Assembly (NCBI RefSeq): GCF_001279775.1
Contig: NZ_LGDG01000003.1
Coordinates: forward strand, 94,415-158,414
Length of the DNA: 64,000 bases
Reading direction: 5' to 3'
Origin: Streptomyces sp. MMG1533
Lineage (GTDB): Bacteria; Actinomycetota; Actinomycetes; Streptomycetales; Streptomycetaceae
In this document: positions 15,761-25,393 of the stretch, one piece after another
Layout of the letters: each line of letters begins with the position of its first letter
Position numbering within the stretch: position 1 is the first letter of the stretch
The notes under the pieces: generated by a model
What the model was told of the DNA's origin: nothing
The model's input: the letters and a program-made list of their open reading frames with translations, nothing else
Database searches by the model: none
Translations under genes and position numbers: made by a program

Positions 15761-17325
15761 GTCCGCTCCCTGAGCTGTCGGCGAAGGATCTTGCCGGAGG
15801 CGGCGCGCGGGACGCCGTCGATGAAGGTGATCCGGCGGACGCGCTTGTAGGGGGCGACGCGTTCGGCGACGTACATCATGACCTCTCCTTCGGAGAGGTC
15901 GGTGGCGTCCGGTTGGCGGACCACGTACGCGTGCGGGACCTCGGTGCCGTCGTCGTTGTAGGCGCCGATGACGGCGGCGTCGGCGATGCCGGGGTGGGTG
16001 AGGAGCAGGGCCTCGAGTTCGGCGGGGGCCACCTGGAAGCCCTTGTACTTGATGAGCTCCTTGACACGGTCCACGACGAAGAGCCAGCCGTCGGCGTCGG
16101 CGTGACCGACGTCGCCGGTGTGCAGCCAGCCGTCGGGGTCGATCATCCGGGCGGTGGCGTCGGGGCGGCCGAGGTAGCCCTTCATGACCTGGGGGCCGCG
16201 GATGAGGATCTCGCCGGACTCGTCGATGCCGAGGTCCTTGTCGGGGTCGTCGAGGGAGACGATCCGCATCTCGGTGCCGGCTATGAGCCTGCCCACGGTC
16301 CCGGCGGGTGCCTCGTGCATGGCGTCCAGGGGGACGACGTGGGTGCCCGGAGACAGTTCGGTCATGCCGTATGCCTGGCCGACGGGCGGCAGGCCGAGCC
16401 GCTGTGAGCAGGCGGCGGCGAGCTTGGCGTCCAGGGGAGCCGCGGCGCTGATGATGTATTTCAGGGACGACAGGTCGTACTGCGCGACCGCGGGGTGCTT
16501 GGCGAGGGCGAGGACGATCGGCGGGGCGACGTACAGGCCGGTGATGCGGTGGTTCTGGATGGCCGCGAGGAAGGTCTCGAGGTCGAAGCGGGGCAGGACG
16601 ACGACGGTGGCGCCGTTGCGCAGGGGCCCGTTCATGAGGGCCGTCAGGCCGTAGATGTGGAAGAAGGGCAGCACGGCGAGGATGCGGTCGCCGGGGCCGT
16701 TCGAGAGGACGGGTTCGAGCTGCGCGAGGTTGGTGGCGATCTGGCGGTGCGTGAGCATCACGCCCTTGGGGATGCCGGTCGTGCCCGACGAGTACGGGAG
16801 GGCGGCCACGTCCTCCGCGGGGTCGATGTCGACCTGCGGCTCGGGGGCGGCCGAGGCCAGCATGTCGATGAGTGAGCGGTGTCCCGGGGCGCTGTCGCAG
16901 ACGAAGATCTCCTGGACGCCGCCGGCGAGTTCGGCGGCCCTGCGGGCGGTCTCCAGGAGCGGTGAGACGGTGACGATCCAGCGGGCCGCGGAGTCGGTGA
17001 GCTGCTTGGCGAACTCCTCGGGCGTGGCGAGCGGGTGCACGGTCGTGACGGAGGCCCCCGCGCGCGTGGCGGCGTAGAACGCCGTCGGGAAGGCGATCGT
17101 GTTGGGGCTGTGCAGGGCGAGGACGTCTCCCTTGCTGACGCCCGCCTCGGCGAGGGCGGCGGCGACCCGCCGGTGGAAGCGGTCCAGCTGCTCGTACGTG
17201 AGCGTGGTGCCGTCGGTGCCGTCGATCAGGGCGGGTGCGTCCCCGAACTCGGCGGCCCGGCCGAGTACCGCTTCGTGGATGGGGAGTTCTACGGGCGGGA
17301 CGTCTGCGTACTCGCTGCGGAACAT
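15757..17325 (-). CDS. Acyl-CoA synthetase, 4-coumarate--CoA ligase-like
   Basis: A 522-residue AMP-forming ligase that activates a carboxylic acid to its CoA thioester. Motifs: P-Y-S-S-G-T-T-G-I-P-K-G (~177-188, ATP P-loop), Y-G-M-T-E-L-S-P (~318), W-L-H-T-G-D-V-G (~402), V-K-E-L-I-K-Y-K-G-F-Q-V (hinge) and a C-terminal A-S-G-K-I-L-R-R-Q-L carrying the adenylation lysine. It closely resembles the plant/actinobacterial 4-coumarate ligase clade, but in this operon an aliphatic or terpenoid acid is equally likely. It lies 28 bp downstream of the dehydrogenase gene and overlaps the hydratase gene by 4 bp. Confidence 0.92.
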   Translation of the reverse strand: MFRSEYADVPPVELPIHEAVLGRAAEFGDAPALIDGTDGTTLTYEQLDRFHRRVAAALAEAGVSKGDVLALHSPNTIAFPTAFYAATRAGASVTTVHPLATPEEFAKQLTDSAARWIVTVSPLLETARRAAELAGGVQEIFVCDSAPGHRSLIDMLASAAPEPQVDIDPAEDVAALPYSSGTTGIPKGVMLTHRQIATNLAQLEPVLSNGPGDRILAVLPFFHIYGLTALMNGPLRNGATVVVLPRFDLETFLAAIQNHRITGLYVAPPIVLALAKHPAVAQYDLSSLKYIISAAAPLDAKLAAACSQRLGLPPVGQAYGMTELSPGTHVVPLDAMHEAPAGTVGRLIAGTEMRIVSLDDPDKDLGIDESGEILIRGPQVMKGYLGRPDATARMIDPDGWLHTGDVGHADADGWLFVVDRVKELIKYKGFQVAPAELEALLLTHPGIADAAVIGAYNDDGTEVPHAYVVRQPDATDLSEGEVMMYVAERVAPYKRVRRITFIDGVPRAASGKILRRQLRERT

Positions 17326-17353
17326 GGTTCCTCCTCGCGCGACACGGTGCCGG

Positions 17354-18520
17354 TCAGTACGACTTGGGCAGGCCGAGGGTCTGGTGGGAGACGTAGTTGA
17401 GAATCATCTCCCGGCTCACCGGAGCAATACGAGCCACGCGCGCGGCCGTTATCAACGAACCGAGCCCGAACTCGCGCGTGAGTCCGTTGCCGCCGAGCGT
17501 GTGCACCGCCTGGTCGACCGCCTTCACACAGGCCTCCCCGGCCGCGTATTTGGCCATGTTGGCGGCCTCACCTGCGCCTACGTCGTCCCCCGCGTCGTAC
17601 AGGTGGGCCGCCTTCTGCATCATCAGGCGGGCCAGTTCGAGGTCGATGTGCGCCTGGGCGAGGGGGTGGGCGATGGCCTGGTGGGCGCCGATGGGGGTGT
17701 TCCAGACGGTGCGGTCGCGGGCGTAGGTGATCGCTTGCGCGAGCGCGTAGCGGCCCATGCCGATCGCGAAGGCGGCCGTCATGATGCGCTCGGGGTTGAG
17801 GCCGGCGAAGAGTTGCAGGAGGCCGGCGTCCTCGTCGCCCACGAGGGCGTCCGCGGGGAGCCGTACGTCGTCGAGGGTGAGCTCGAACTGCTTCTCCGCG
17901 GCGGTGAGTTCCATGTCGATGCGGTGGCGGGTGAAGCCGAGTGTGTCGCGGGGCACGATGAAGAGGCAGGGCTTGAGGCGGCCCGTGCGGGAGTCCTCCG
18001 TACGGCCGACTATGAGGGTGGCGTCGGCGATGTCCACGCCTGAGATGAAGACTTTGCGGCCGGTGAGGAGCCAGTCTCCGGTGTCGGGGTCGCGGCGGGC
18101 GGTGGTGGTGATGCGGTGGCTGTTGGAGCCGGCGTCGGGTTCTGTGATGCCGAAGGCCATCGTGCGGGTGCCGTCCGCCAGGCCGGGGAGCCAGTGTTGT
18201 TTCTGGGCGTCGGTTCCGAAGCGGGCGATGACCGTGCCGCAGATCGCCGGTGAGACGACCATCATCAGGAGGGGGCAGCCGGCCGCGCCGAGTTCTTCGA
18301 GGACGATGGAGAGTTCGGCGATTCCGCCGCCTCCGCCGCCGTATTGCTCGGGGAGGTTGACGCCGAGGTAGCCGAGCTTGGCCGCCTCGGACCAGAGTTC
18401 GTCGGGGTGACGACCCTCGTCGACGACCTTGGTGATGTAGTCGCGGCCGTAGCGCTTGCCCAGCTGTGCGACTGCGGTGCGTAGGGCCTTGTGCTCCTCG
18501 GATTCGATGAGGGGGGTCAT
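17354..18520 (-). CDS. Acyl-CoA dehydrogenase
   Basis: A 388-residue FAD enzyme introducing the alpha-beta double bond. F-G-I-T-E-P-D-A-G-S-N-S is the acyl-CoA/FAD loop, and G-R-K-V-F-I-S-G and H-T-L-G-G-N-G-L are family signatures. The catalytic base may be the glutamate in the helix-G sequence N-P-E-R-I-M-T-A (as in isovaleryl-CoA dehydrogenase), since the C-terminal E-G position of short-chain enzymes is not obvious here. It therefore fits the branched-chain or citronellyl-CoA type (inference). Start codon ATG at 18520. It follows the carboxylase alpha gene by about 106 bp on the same strand. Confidence 0.9.
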   Translation of the reverse strand: MTPLIESEEHKALRTAVAQLGKRYGRDYITKVVDEGRHPDELWSEAAKLGYLGVNLPEQYGGGGGGIAELSIVLEELGAAGCPLLMMVVSPAICGTVIARFGTDAQKQHWLPGLADGTRTMAFGITEPDAGSNSHRITTTARRDPDTGDWLLTGRKVFISGVDIADATLIVGRTEDSRTGRLKPCLFIVPRDTLGFTRHRIDMELTAAEKQFELTLDDVRLPADALVGDEDAGLLQLFAGLNPERIMTAAFAIGMGRYALAQAITYARDRTVWNTPIGAHQAIAHPLAQAHIDLELARLMMQKAAHLYDAGDDVGAGEAANMAKYAAGEACVKAVDQAVHTLGGNGLTREFGLGSLITAARVARIAPVSREMILNYVSHQTLGLPKSY

Positions 18521-18626
18521 GCGGCTCCTCAGGGGAAGGGGGGTTCTGCCGTTCGGAGGGTGCGGGTCGTGTGGGGCTGGTCGCGCTCACGCGGCGGAGC
18601 CGCATATTTGATGCAGCCCCGCGCCC

Positions 18627-20468
18627 CTAGGCGGCTTGCACCACCGCCAGCAGAGAACCGACCGTCACCTGATGTCCAGGTGCGGCGTGGAGGGCCGTGA
18701 GCGTTCCCGTGACCGGCGCTGTGATCTTGTGTTCCATCTTCATCGCCTCCAGCCACAGGAGGGGCTCTCCGGCCCGTACGGCGGCTCCTACGACGGCCCC
18801 CTCGGCGATCTTGACCACCGTGCCCGGCATGGGGGCCACCAGGGAGCCCGGTGCCAGTTGGGCCACCGGGTCGGGGAAGCGGGGCAGGGCGGTGAGCCGG
18901 GTGGCGTTGACGTGCACCTCGTCGCCGTACCGCGCCACCTCGAACTTGCGCTGTACGCCGTCCACTTCGAGTACGACGAGACGCGCGTCGGCGTGGACGA
19001 CCCGCACTCCGTCCGCCTCCAGGCCCGCCCGGGTGTGCCGGTATCGGACCTCGTGCTCCTCGCCCGCCATCGCGTAGCGCTTGGTCTGGGGCTGGGAGGG
19101 GACGTTGCGCCAGCCTCCGAGGCGGGAGCGGCCGTGGGCGTCGGCGAGGGCGGCTGCCAGGGGGGCGTGGGCATCGGGGCTGGGCTTCGTGAGGTCCGGG
19201 AGGTGGCGGTCGTAGAAGCCGGTGTCCATACGGGCGGCGGTGAACTCCGGGTGCCGCAGCGACCGTACGAGGAGGTCCCGGTTGGTGACCGGACCGTGGA
19301 GGGTCGCCCGCTCCAGGGCGCCCGACAGTCTGCGGAGGGCCTCCGCGCGCGTGGGGGCGTGGGCGACGACCTTGGCGAGCATGGGGTCGTAGTGGACGCC
19401 GATGGAGTCGCCGTCCTCGTAGCCGGTGTCCAGGCGGACGCCTTCGGGGACGGTCAGGCGGTGCAGGGTGCCGGTCTGGGGGGTCCAGTCGTTCGCCGGG
19501 TCCTCGGCGTAGAGGCGGGCCTCGACGGCGTGGCCACGCGCGCGTGGGGGGTCGCTCGCGAGGGCGTGGCCTTCAGCGACGCGGATCTGCTGGGCCACCA
19601 GGTCGATGCCGAAGACGGCTTCGGTGACGGGGTGTTCGACCTGGAGGCGGGTGTTCATCTCCAGGAAGTGGGCCTTGCCGCCGGCGACCAGGAACTCGAC
19701 CGTGCCGGCTCCCACGTAGTCGACGGCGCGGGTGGCCCGTACCGCCAGCCGGTGCAGTTCTTGCGCGAGCTCGTCGGGCAGGGCGGGCGCGGGCGCCTCT
19801 TCGATCACCTTCTGGTGGCGGCGCTGGAGGGAGCAGTCGCGGGTGCCGAGGGCCCACACCGTGCCGTGTGTGTCGGCGAGGACCTGAACCTCGACGTGGC
19901 GCCCGTTCTCCACGTACGGCTCGACGAACACCTCGCCGTCACCGAAGGCGCTCGCGGCCTCGGCGCGCGCGCCCTCCAGCGCGGCGTCCAAGTCCTCCAG
20001 GCGTCGCACGATCCGCATCCCGCGCCCGCCGCCGCCCGCCGCCGCCTTCACCAGCACGGGCAGGTCGTCCTCGGTGACCTCGCGCAGGGGCTCGAGACCC
20101 ATCAGTTCCTTGGCTCGCGTCTTGGACGCCATCGCCTCGATCGCCTCCGGGGGCGGGCCGATCCAGACCAGGCCCGCGTCGAGGACGGCACGCGCGAAGT
20201 CCGCGTTCTCGGAGAGGAAGCCGTACCCGGGGTGCACGGCGTCCGCGCCGGCGGCCATGGCGGCCTTCACGATCAGGTCGCCGCGCAGATACGTGTCGGC
20301 GGGCGCCGCGCCCGCCAGTCGTACCGTCGCGTCGGCCACGCGCGCGTGGAGCGCGTTCCCGTCGGCGTCCGAGTGCACGGCGATCGTGCGGATGCCGAGC
20401 TCGCGGCAGGTGCGGAAGACGCGGCAGGCGATCTCGCCACGGTTGGCGACCAGCACAGTGGTGATCAC
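18627..20468 (-). CDS. Acyl-CoA carboxylase alpha subunit (biotin carboxylase + BCCP)
   Basis: A 613-residue biotin-dependent subunit. Domains in order: biotin carboxylase N-domain (V-L-V-A-N-R-G-E-I-A), ATP-grasp with K-A-A-A-G-G-G-G-R-G-M and E-M-N-T-R-L-Q-V-E-H-P-V-T-E, C-domain, linker, and C-terminal biotinyl domain with E-A-M-K-M (biotinyl lysine ~577). It carboxylates biotin with ATP and bicarbonate; the beta subunit encoded just upstream transfers the carboxyl group. Oddity: between S-K-T-R-A-K-E-L-M and V-T-E-D-D-L-P the usual A-A-G-V-P-type stretch is missing, a deletion of roughly five or six residues. The GTG at 20468 has GAGGGA 4 nt upstream, 8 nt after the beta-subunit stop. Confidence 0.94.
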   Translation of the reverse strand: MITTVLVANRGEIACRVFRTCRELGIRTIAVHSDADGNALHARVADATVRLAGAAPADTYLRGDLIVKAAMAAGADAVHPGYGFLSENADFARAVLDAGLVWIGPPPEAIEAMASKTRAKELMGLEPLREVTEDDLPVLVKAAAGGGGRGMRIVRRLEDLDAALEGARAEAASAFGDGEVFVEPYVENGRHVEVQVLADTHGTVWALGTRDCSLQRRHQKVIEEAPAPALPDELAQELHRLAVRATRAVDYVGAGTVEFLVAGGKAHFLEMNTRLQVEHPVTEAVFGIDLVAQQIRVAEGHALASDPPRARGHAVEARLYAEDPANDWTPQTGTLHRLTVPEGVRLDTGYEDGDSIGVHYDPMLAKVVAHAPTRAEALRRLSGALERATLHGPVTNRDLLVRSLRHPEFTAARMDTGFYDRHLPDLTKPSPDAHAPLAAALADAHGRSRLGGWRNVPSQPQTKRYAMAGEEHEVRYRHTRAGLEADGVRVVHADARLVVLEVDGVQRKFEVARYGDEVHVNATRLTALPRFPDPVAQLAPGSLVAPMPGTVVKIAEGAVVGAAVRAGEPLLWLEAMKMEHKITAPVTGTLTALHAAPGHQVTVGSLLAVVQAA

Positions 20469-20476
20469 TGAATCCC

Positions 20477-22075
20477 TCACATCCGGAAGACGCCGAAGCC
20501 GCCCCGCGCGCCCTCGTAGGGCGCGGTGTGGAGGGCGGACAGGCACAGGCCGAGGACGGTGCGGGTGTCGCGCGGGTCGATGACGCCGTCGTCGTACAGC
20601 CGCCCGGACAGGAACATCGGGAGCGACTCGGACTCGATCTGCTGCTCCACCATGGCGCGCAGGGCGGCGTCCGCGTCCTCGTCGTACGGCTGTCCCTTCG
20701 CCGCCGCCGACTGCCGGGCGACGATCGAGAGCACGCCCGCGAGCTGCTGGGGGCCCATGACGGCCGACTTGGCGCTGGGCCAGGCGAAGAGGAAGCGGGG
20801 GTCGTAGGCGCGGCCGCACATGCCGTAGTGGCCGGCGCCGTAGGACGCGCCCATGAGGACCGAGAGGTGCGGGACCCTGGAGTTGCTGACCGCGTTGATC
20901 ATCATCGCGCCGTGCTTGATGATGCCGCCCTGCTCGTACTCCTTGCCGACCATGTAGCCGGTGGTGTTGTGCAGGAAGAGCAGCGGGATGTCGCGCTGGT
21001 TGGCGAGCTGGATGAACTGGGCGGCCTTCTGGGACTCCGCGCTGAACAGCACGCCCTGCGCATTCGCCAGGATGCCGACGGGATAGCCGTGGAGGGTCGC
21101 CCAGCCCGTCGTGAGGCTCGTCCCGTACAGCGGCTTGAACTCGTCGAAGTCGGAGGCGTCGACGATCCGGGCGACGACCTCGCGGGGGTCGAAGGGGGTC
21201 TTCAGGTCGCCGGGGACGATCCCCAGGAGCTCGTCCTCGTCATACTTGGGAGGGGTGGCAGGACCCGGATCGTCGTACGCCTTGCGGTGGTTGAGGCGGG
21301 CCACCACGCGCCGCGCCTGCCGCAGCGCGTCCTGCTCGTCCACGGCGAAGTAGTCCGCCAGACCCGACACGCGCGCGTGCATCTCCGCGCCGCCCAGCGA
21401 CTCGTCGTCGCTCTCCTCGCCGGTGGCCATCTTCACGAGGGGCGGCCCGCCGAGGAACACCTTCGCGCGCTCCTTGACCATGATCACGTGGTCGGACATG
21501 CCGGGGATGTACGCGCCACCGGCGGTCGAGTTCCCGAAGACGACCGCGACGGTGGGGATCCCGGCGGCGGAGAGCCGGGTCAGATCCCGGAAGATCGCAC
21601 CCCCGGGGATGAAGATCTCCTTCTGGGAGGGCAGGTCGGCCCCGCCGGACTCCACCAGGCTGATGCAGGGCAGCCGGTTGGCGAGCGCGATGTCGTTGGC
21701 CCTGAGCGCCTTCTTCAGGCTCCAGGGATTGCTGGCACCGCCGCGCACGGTCGGGTCGTTGGCGGTGATCAGGCACTCCACGCCCGCCACGACCCCGATG
21801 CCGGTGACGAGCGAGGCGCCGACCGTGTAGTCGCTCCCCCAGGCGGCCAGCGGCGACAGCTCCAGGAAGGGCGTGTCGGGGTCGAGGAGCAGCTCGATGC
21901 GCTCACGGGCGAGGAGCTTGCCGCGCCCCCGGTGCCGTTCGACGTACTTGGGGCCGCCGCCCTCGATGGCCTTCGCGTGCTCGGCGTCGAGGTCGGCGAG
22001 CTTGGCGAGCATGGCCTCACGGTTGGCCCGGTGGTCGGGGCTGCCCGTGTCCAGGGCGGATCCGATGACCGTCAC
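20477..22075 (-). CDS. Acyl-CoA carboxylase beta subunit (carboxyltransferase)
   Basis: A 532-residue carboxyltransferase with N and C halves fused, the form used by propionyl-, methylcrotonyl- and geranyl-CoA carboxylases. Visible: G-R-G-K-L-L-A-R-E-R-I-E-L-L-L-D-P, C-L-I-T-A-N-D-P-T-V-R-G-G, V-E-S-G-G-A-D-L-P-S-Q, the N-S-T-A-G-G-A-Y-I-P-G-M oxyanion region, and L-F-L-H-N-T-T-G-Y-M-V-G-K. The last segments are those of the methylcrotonyl/geranyl clade rather than the acetyl/propionyl clade (by memory). The GTG at 22075 overlaps the AtuA-like stop by 4 bp (GTGA); the ~84 codons of frame further upstream lie inside that gene and are not used. Confidence 0.93.
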   Translation of the reverse strand: MTVIGSALDTGSPDHRANREAMLAKLADLDAEHAKAIEGGGPKYVERHRGRGKLLARERIELLLDPDTPFLELSPLAAWGSDYTVGASLVTGIGVVAGVECLITANDPTVRGGASNPWSLKKALRANDIALANRLPCISLVESGGADLPSQKEIFIPGGAIFRDLTRLSAAGIPTVAVVFGNSTAGGAYIPGMSDHVIMVKERAKVFLGGPPLVKMATGEESDDESLGGAEMHARVSGLADYFAVDEQDALRQARRVVARLNHRKAYDDPGPATPPKYDEDELLGIVPGDLKTPFDPREVVARIVDASDFDEFKPLYGTSLTTGWATLHGYPVGILANAQGVLFSAESQKAAQFIQLANQRDIPLLFLHNTTGYMVGKEYEQGGIIKHGAMMINAVSNSRVPHLSVLMGASYGAGHYGMCGRAYDPRFLFAWPSAKSAVMGPQQLAGVLSIVARQSAAAKGQPYDEDADAALRAMVEQQIESESLPMFLSGRLYDDGVIDPRDTRTVLGLCLSALHTAPYEGARGGFGVFRM

Positions 22076-23754
22076 AGCAGAGCCTCCGGAATGTCCAGGT
22101 GGCGGGAGCGCAGCCATTCGCCGAGGGCCTTGGCCTGCGGGTCGAAACGGTGCTGCGCGGCGACGCCCTCGCCGAGGATTCCCTCGACGACGAAGTTGAG
22201 GGCGCGGAGGTTCGGGAGTGTGTGCCGGGTGACCTTCAACCGACGGCTCTCGGGTATCAGTTGCTGAAACCTGTCGACCGTCAGTTCGTGGGCCAGCCAC
22301 CCCCAGACGTCGTCCGTACGCACCCACACCCCGACGTTGGCGTTCCCGCCCTTGTCCCCGCTGCGGGCGCCGGCGACGAGGCCGAGAGGGGCGCGGCGGG
22401 TCGGTCCGGGCGGTGGCGGCCCGGGCAGGGGCAGCTGCGGCAGGTCTTCGAGTACGAGGGTCTCGTGGGCCGGGGGCACAGGATCCCGGCGTCCGTCCGG
22501 GAGGACGGCCACATGGTCGACGGCACCATGGGGGACGTACACATCCTCGAAAACCCCATAGGGTGCGCCCTTCCCGGGTGGCGCCACCATATGGAAGCCG
22601 GGGTAGCTCGCCAGCGCCAGCTCGACGGCCGCCCCGCTGAGCACCCGGCCGACGACCCCCTGGTCCGGGTCACGTACGACGAGCCGCAGCAGGGCGCTCG
22701 CGGTCTCCTCGGTCGGGGCGTCGGGGCGGTCGGTGCGGACGAGGTCCCAACGGACGTCCGCGGGGCGGGACTTGGCCATCGCGTCGGTCATCTGCTCCCG
22801 TACGAGCTCGGCCTTGGCCTCGATGTCGAGGCCGGTCAGGACGAAGGCGACCTCGTTGCGGAAGCCGCCGAGGCGGTTGAGGCCGACCTTGAGGGTGGGG
22901 GGCGGGGGCTCGCCCCGCACGCCGTCGATCCGGACTCGGTCGGGGCCGTCCTGGGTGAGCCTGATGGTGTCGAGGCGGGCGGTGACGTCGGGTCCGGCGT
23001 ACCGGGCGCCCGACGTCTCGTAGAGAAGCTGGGCGGTGACCGTGCCGACGTCGACGAGGCCGCCGGTTCCGGGGTGCTTGGTGATGACCGCCGAGCCGTC
23101 CTCGTGGAGCTCGGCGAGCGGGAAGCCGGGCCGGTGCAGCCGTCGTACGTCATGCTCGGTGAAGAACGCGTAGTTGCCGCCCGTGGCCTGCGTCCCGCAC
23201 TCCAGGACGTGCCCGGCGACAACCGCGCCCGCGAGCCGGTCGTAGTCCGTCGGTGCCCAGCCGAAGTGGGCGGCGGCGGGCCCGGTGACCAGCGCCGCGT
23301 CCGTCACTCTCCCCGTGACCACGACGTCCGCGCCCTCCCGCAGACAGGCGGCGATGCCGAAGCCGCCGAGGTAGGCGTGGGCGGCGAGGCTGCCGGGACG
23401 GCGGGCGGTGAGGTCATCGCCCTCGACGTGGGCGACACGTACGGGGATGCCGAGGCGGGCGGCCAGCTCCCGTGTCGTTTCCGCCAGTCCGGCGGGGTTG
23501 AGGCCGCCGGCGTTCGCCACGATCCTGACCCCCCGTTCGTGGGCCAGCCCCAGGCACTCCTCCAACTGCCGCAGGAAGGTGCGGGCGTATCCCCCTCCGG
23601 GGTCCTTCAGCCGGTCGCGCCCCAGGATCAGCATGGTCAGCTCGGCGAGGTAGTCGCCGGTGAGGACGTCGAGTTCACCGCCGGTGAGCATCTCGCGCAT
23701 GGCGTCGAAGCGGTCGCCGTAGAAGCCGGAGGCGTTGCCGATGCGGAGGGTCAC
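22072..23754 (-). CDS. AtuA-like protein (acyclic terpene utilisation family, DUF1446)
   Basis: A 560-residue member of the AtuA family. The N-terminal AtuA/DUF1446 domain (~1-360) opens [12 protein letters not shown] and contains V-A-N-A-G-G-L-N-P and [14 protein letters not shown]-terminal ferredoxin-fold AtuA-like domain (~455-560) starts near [14 protein letters not shown]. The family is required for growth on citronellol/geraniol in Pseudomonas, with the reaction unresolved; many actinobacterial copies sit beside acyl-CoA carboxylases, as here. The GTG at 23754 overlaps the stop of the DinB-like gene by 4 bp, and its own stop overlaps the beta-subunit start by 4 bp. Confidence 0.92.
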   Translation of the reverse strand: MTLRIGNASGFYGDRFDAMREMLTGGELDVLTGDYLAELTMLILGRDRLKDPGGGYARTFLRQLEECLGLAHERGVRIVANAGGLNPAGLAETTRELAARLGIPVRVAHVEGDDLTARRPGSLAAHAYLGGFGIAACLREGADVVVTGRVTDAALVTGPAAAHFGWAPTDYDRLAGAVVAGHVLECGTQATGGNYAFFTEHDVRRLHRPGFPLAELHEDGSAVITKHPGTGGLVDVGTVTAQLLYETSGARYAGPDVTARLDTIRLTQDGPDRVRIDGVRGEPPPPTLKVGLNRLGGFRNEVAFVLTGLDIEAKAELVREQMTDAMAKSRPADVRWDLVRTDRPDAPTEETASALLRLVVRDPDQGVVGRVLSGAAVELALASYPGFHMVAPPGKGAPYGVFEDVYVPHGAVDHVAVLPDGRRDPVPPAHETLVLEDLPQLPLPGPPPPGPTRRAPLGLVAGARSGDKGGNANVGVWVRTDDVWGWLAHELTVDRFQQLIPESRRLKVTRHTLPNLRALNFVVEGILGEGVAAQHRFDPQAKALGEWLRSRHLDIPEALL

Positions 23755-24545
23755 TGCGCGGAACCCTTCGGCGGGCGCCCTTCGCCCGGCGGGCCGGCGA
23801 AGGCCTGGGCGATGTCGAGCCAGCGGTCGGCGTCGGGGCCCTCGGCCACGACCGCGAGGGCGGTGCGGTGGGCGCGGCGGGTGACGAGGAGGCAGAAGTC
23901 GAGGGCGGGCCCGGTGACGCGCTGGCCTGCCTTTTCGGGCCCGTAGGCCCACACGTCCCCGCCGGGCCCGACGAGTTCGACGCGGAACTCCTCGGCCGGC
24001 GGGGTCAGTCCGTGCACCCCGAAGGCGTAGTCCCGAGCCCGCACACCGATGCGCGCCACATGCCTGAGCCTGTCGGTGGGTGGCCGCACCACACCCAGTG
24101 TGTCCGCCACATCCTGCCCGTGGGCCCAGGCCTCCATGAGTCGGGCGGTGGCCATGGAGGCGGCCGACATGGGCGGGCCGTACCAGGGGAAACGGGCACC
24201 GGGAGGGGAGGCGCGCAGTGCGCTGTCGAGTGCGGTACGCCCCTCCCGCCACCTCGGCAGCAGTTCGGCGGGCGGGATCCGGGCCCCCTCCTCCGCGCCC
24301 TCGTCGACGAAGGAGTCGGGAGCGGCGAAGGCCCTCTCGACCAGGGTGTGGAACTCGTCCCGGTCGGTGACCGCCAGCAGGGCCGCGCGGTCGGTCCAGG
24401 TGAGGTGCGCGATCTGGTGCGCGATGCTCCAGCGGGGCGCGGGGGTGGCGAGGGCCCACTGGTCGGGGCTCAACTCGGCGACAAGGAGGTCGAGTTGGTC
24501 GTTTTCGGCACGCAGGTCGTCGAACACGGGCGTCGGGTCGGCCAT
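23751..24545 (-). CDS. DinB-like metal-binding protein (TIGR03084 type), first gene of the acyl-CoA operon
   Basis: A 264-residue protein of the DinB/maleylpyruvate-isomerase-like fold. An N-terminal four-helix bundle carries [12 protein letters not shown] and, later, M-E-A-W-A-H-G-Q-D, the histidine/aspartate positions that bind a metal in this family. In actinobacteria this type usually neighbours AtuA-like genes; its substrate or thiol cofactor is unknown (mycothiol dependence is possible). The ATG at 24545 lacks a good ribosome site, so a leaderless message or a slightly upstream start is possible. The palindrome at 24577-24590 lies 32 bp upstream. Confidence 0.85.
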   Translation of the reverse strand: MADPTPVFDDLRAENDQLDLLVAELSPDQWALATPAPRWSIAHQIAHLTWTDRAALLAVTDRDEFHTLVERAFAAPDSFVDEGAEEGARIPPAELLPRWREGRTALDSALRASPPGARFPWYGPPMSAASMATARLMEAWAHGQDVADTLGVVRPPTDRLRHVARIGVRARDYAFGVHGLTPPAEEFRVELVGPGGDVWAYGPEKAGQRVTGPALDFCLLVTRRAHRTALAVVAEGPDADRWLDIAQAFAGPPGEGRPPKGSAQ

Positions 24546-24576
24546 GGGGCGAGCATGGCAGCGGACCAAGAAACAA

Positions 24577-24590
24577 GCAAGCATGCTTGC
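24577..24590. promoter_or_regulatory. Perfect palindrome, candidate TetR operator of the acyl-CoA operon
   Basis: GCAAGCATGCTTGC is a perfect 14-bp inverted repeat 32 bp upstream of the first operon gene and 63 bp upstream of the divergent methyltransferase start. Size and placement fit a TetR operator; the operon encodes a TetR at its far end. It could control both directions. Confidence 0.6.
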
Positions 24591-24652
24591 ATGAATTGAC
24601 CCGGGCGGAAAATCGCGCGCGCCGCCCGCCGCTCCCGCAGTACGGTCGGCCG

Positions 24653-25393
24653 ATGCTCGATGAGGACGGTCACTTCGGAGAATCCGTCGCGGCGCGGTAC
24701 GACGAGTCGTCGGCGGAGATGTTCGCGCCCGATGCCGTGGAGCCGGCCGTCGATGTCCTGGCGGAGCTGGCCGGTGCCGGACGGGCCCTCGAACTGGGCG
24801 TCGGCACCGGACGCCTCGCATTGCCGCTGTCGCGGCGCGGTGTCGGGATCCACGGCATCGATCTGTCCCGGGCGATGACGGACCGGCTGCGTGCCAAGCC
24901 GGGCGGTGACGCGATCGGTGTGACGATCGGAGACTTCGCGACGACACGGGTGCCCGGCAGCTTCTCCGTCGCCTATCTGGTCTTCAACACGCTCATGAAT
25001 CTGACGACGCAGGACGCCCAGGTGGACTGCTTCCGCAACGCCGCCGCCCATCTCGGGCCCGGCGGGTGCTTCGTCGTCGAGGTCATGGTCCCGGACCTGC
25101 GCCGGCTTCCGCCCGGGCAGAACACCGTGCCGTTCCACGTGGGCTCGACGCGGCTGGGCTTCGACACGTACGACGTCGCCACCCAGTCGATGAGCTCGCA
25201 CCACGTCGAGGTCGAGGGCGGTCGCGGCTCGTTCCGGTCCATACCGTTCCGGTACGTCTGGCCCGCGGAGCTCGACCTGATGGCCCGGCTGGCCGGGATG
25301 CGGCTGCGCGAGCGGTGGGACGGATGGACACGGCAGCCGTTCACGAGCGAGAGCCGGCAGCACGTCTCCGTGTGGGAGAAGCCCGGCGGCTGA
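24653..25393 (+). CDS. SAM-dependent methyltransferase
   Basis: A 246-residue class I methyltransferase. Motif I is [12 protein letters not shown] (~44-55). An acidic loop H-G-I-D-L-S follows, and motif IV lies around [12 protein letters not shown]. It transfers a methyl group from S-adenosylmethionine; the acceptor is unknown. The ATG at 24653 starts M-L-D-E-D-G-H-F-G; an upstream in-frame start would read through the operator region. It is divergent from the acyl-CoA operon. Its stop codon lies in the first unit of a repeat array shared with the convergent exporter gene. Confidence 0.88.
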   Translation: MLDEDGHFGESVAARYDESSAEMFAPDAVEPAVDVLAELAGAGRALELGVGTGRLALPLSRRGVGIHGIDLSRAMTDRLRAKPGGDAIGVTIGDFATTRVPGSFSVAYLVFNTLMNLTTQDAQVDCFRNAAAHLGPGGCFVVEVMVPDLRRLPPGQNTVPFHVGSTRLGFDTYDVATQSMSSHHVEVEGGRGSFRSIPFRYVWPAELDLMARLAGMRLRERWDGWTRQPFTSESRQHVSVWEKPGG

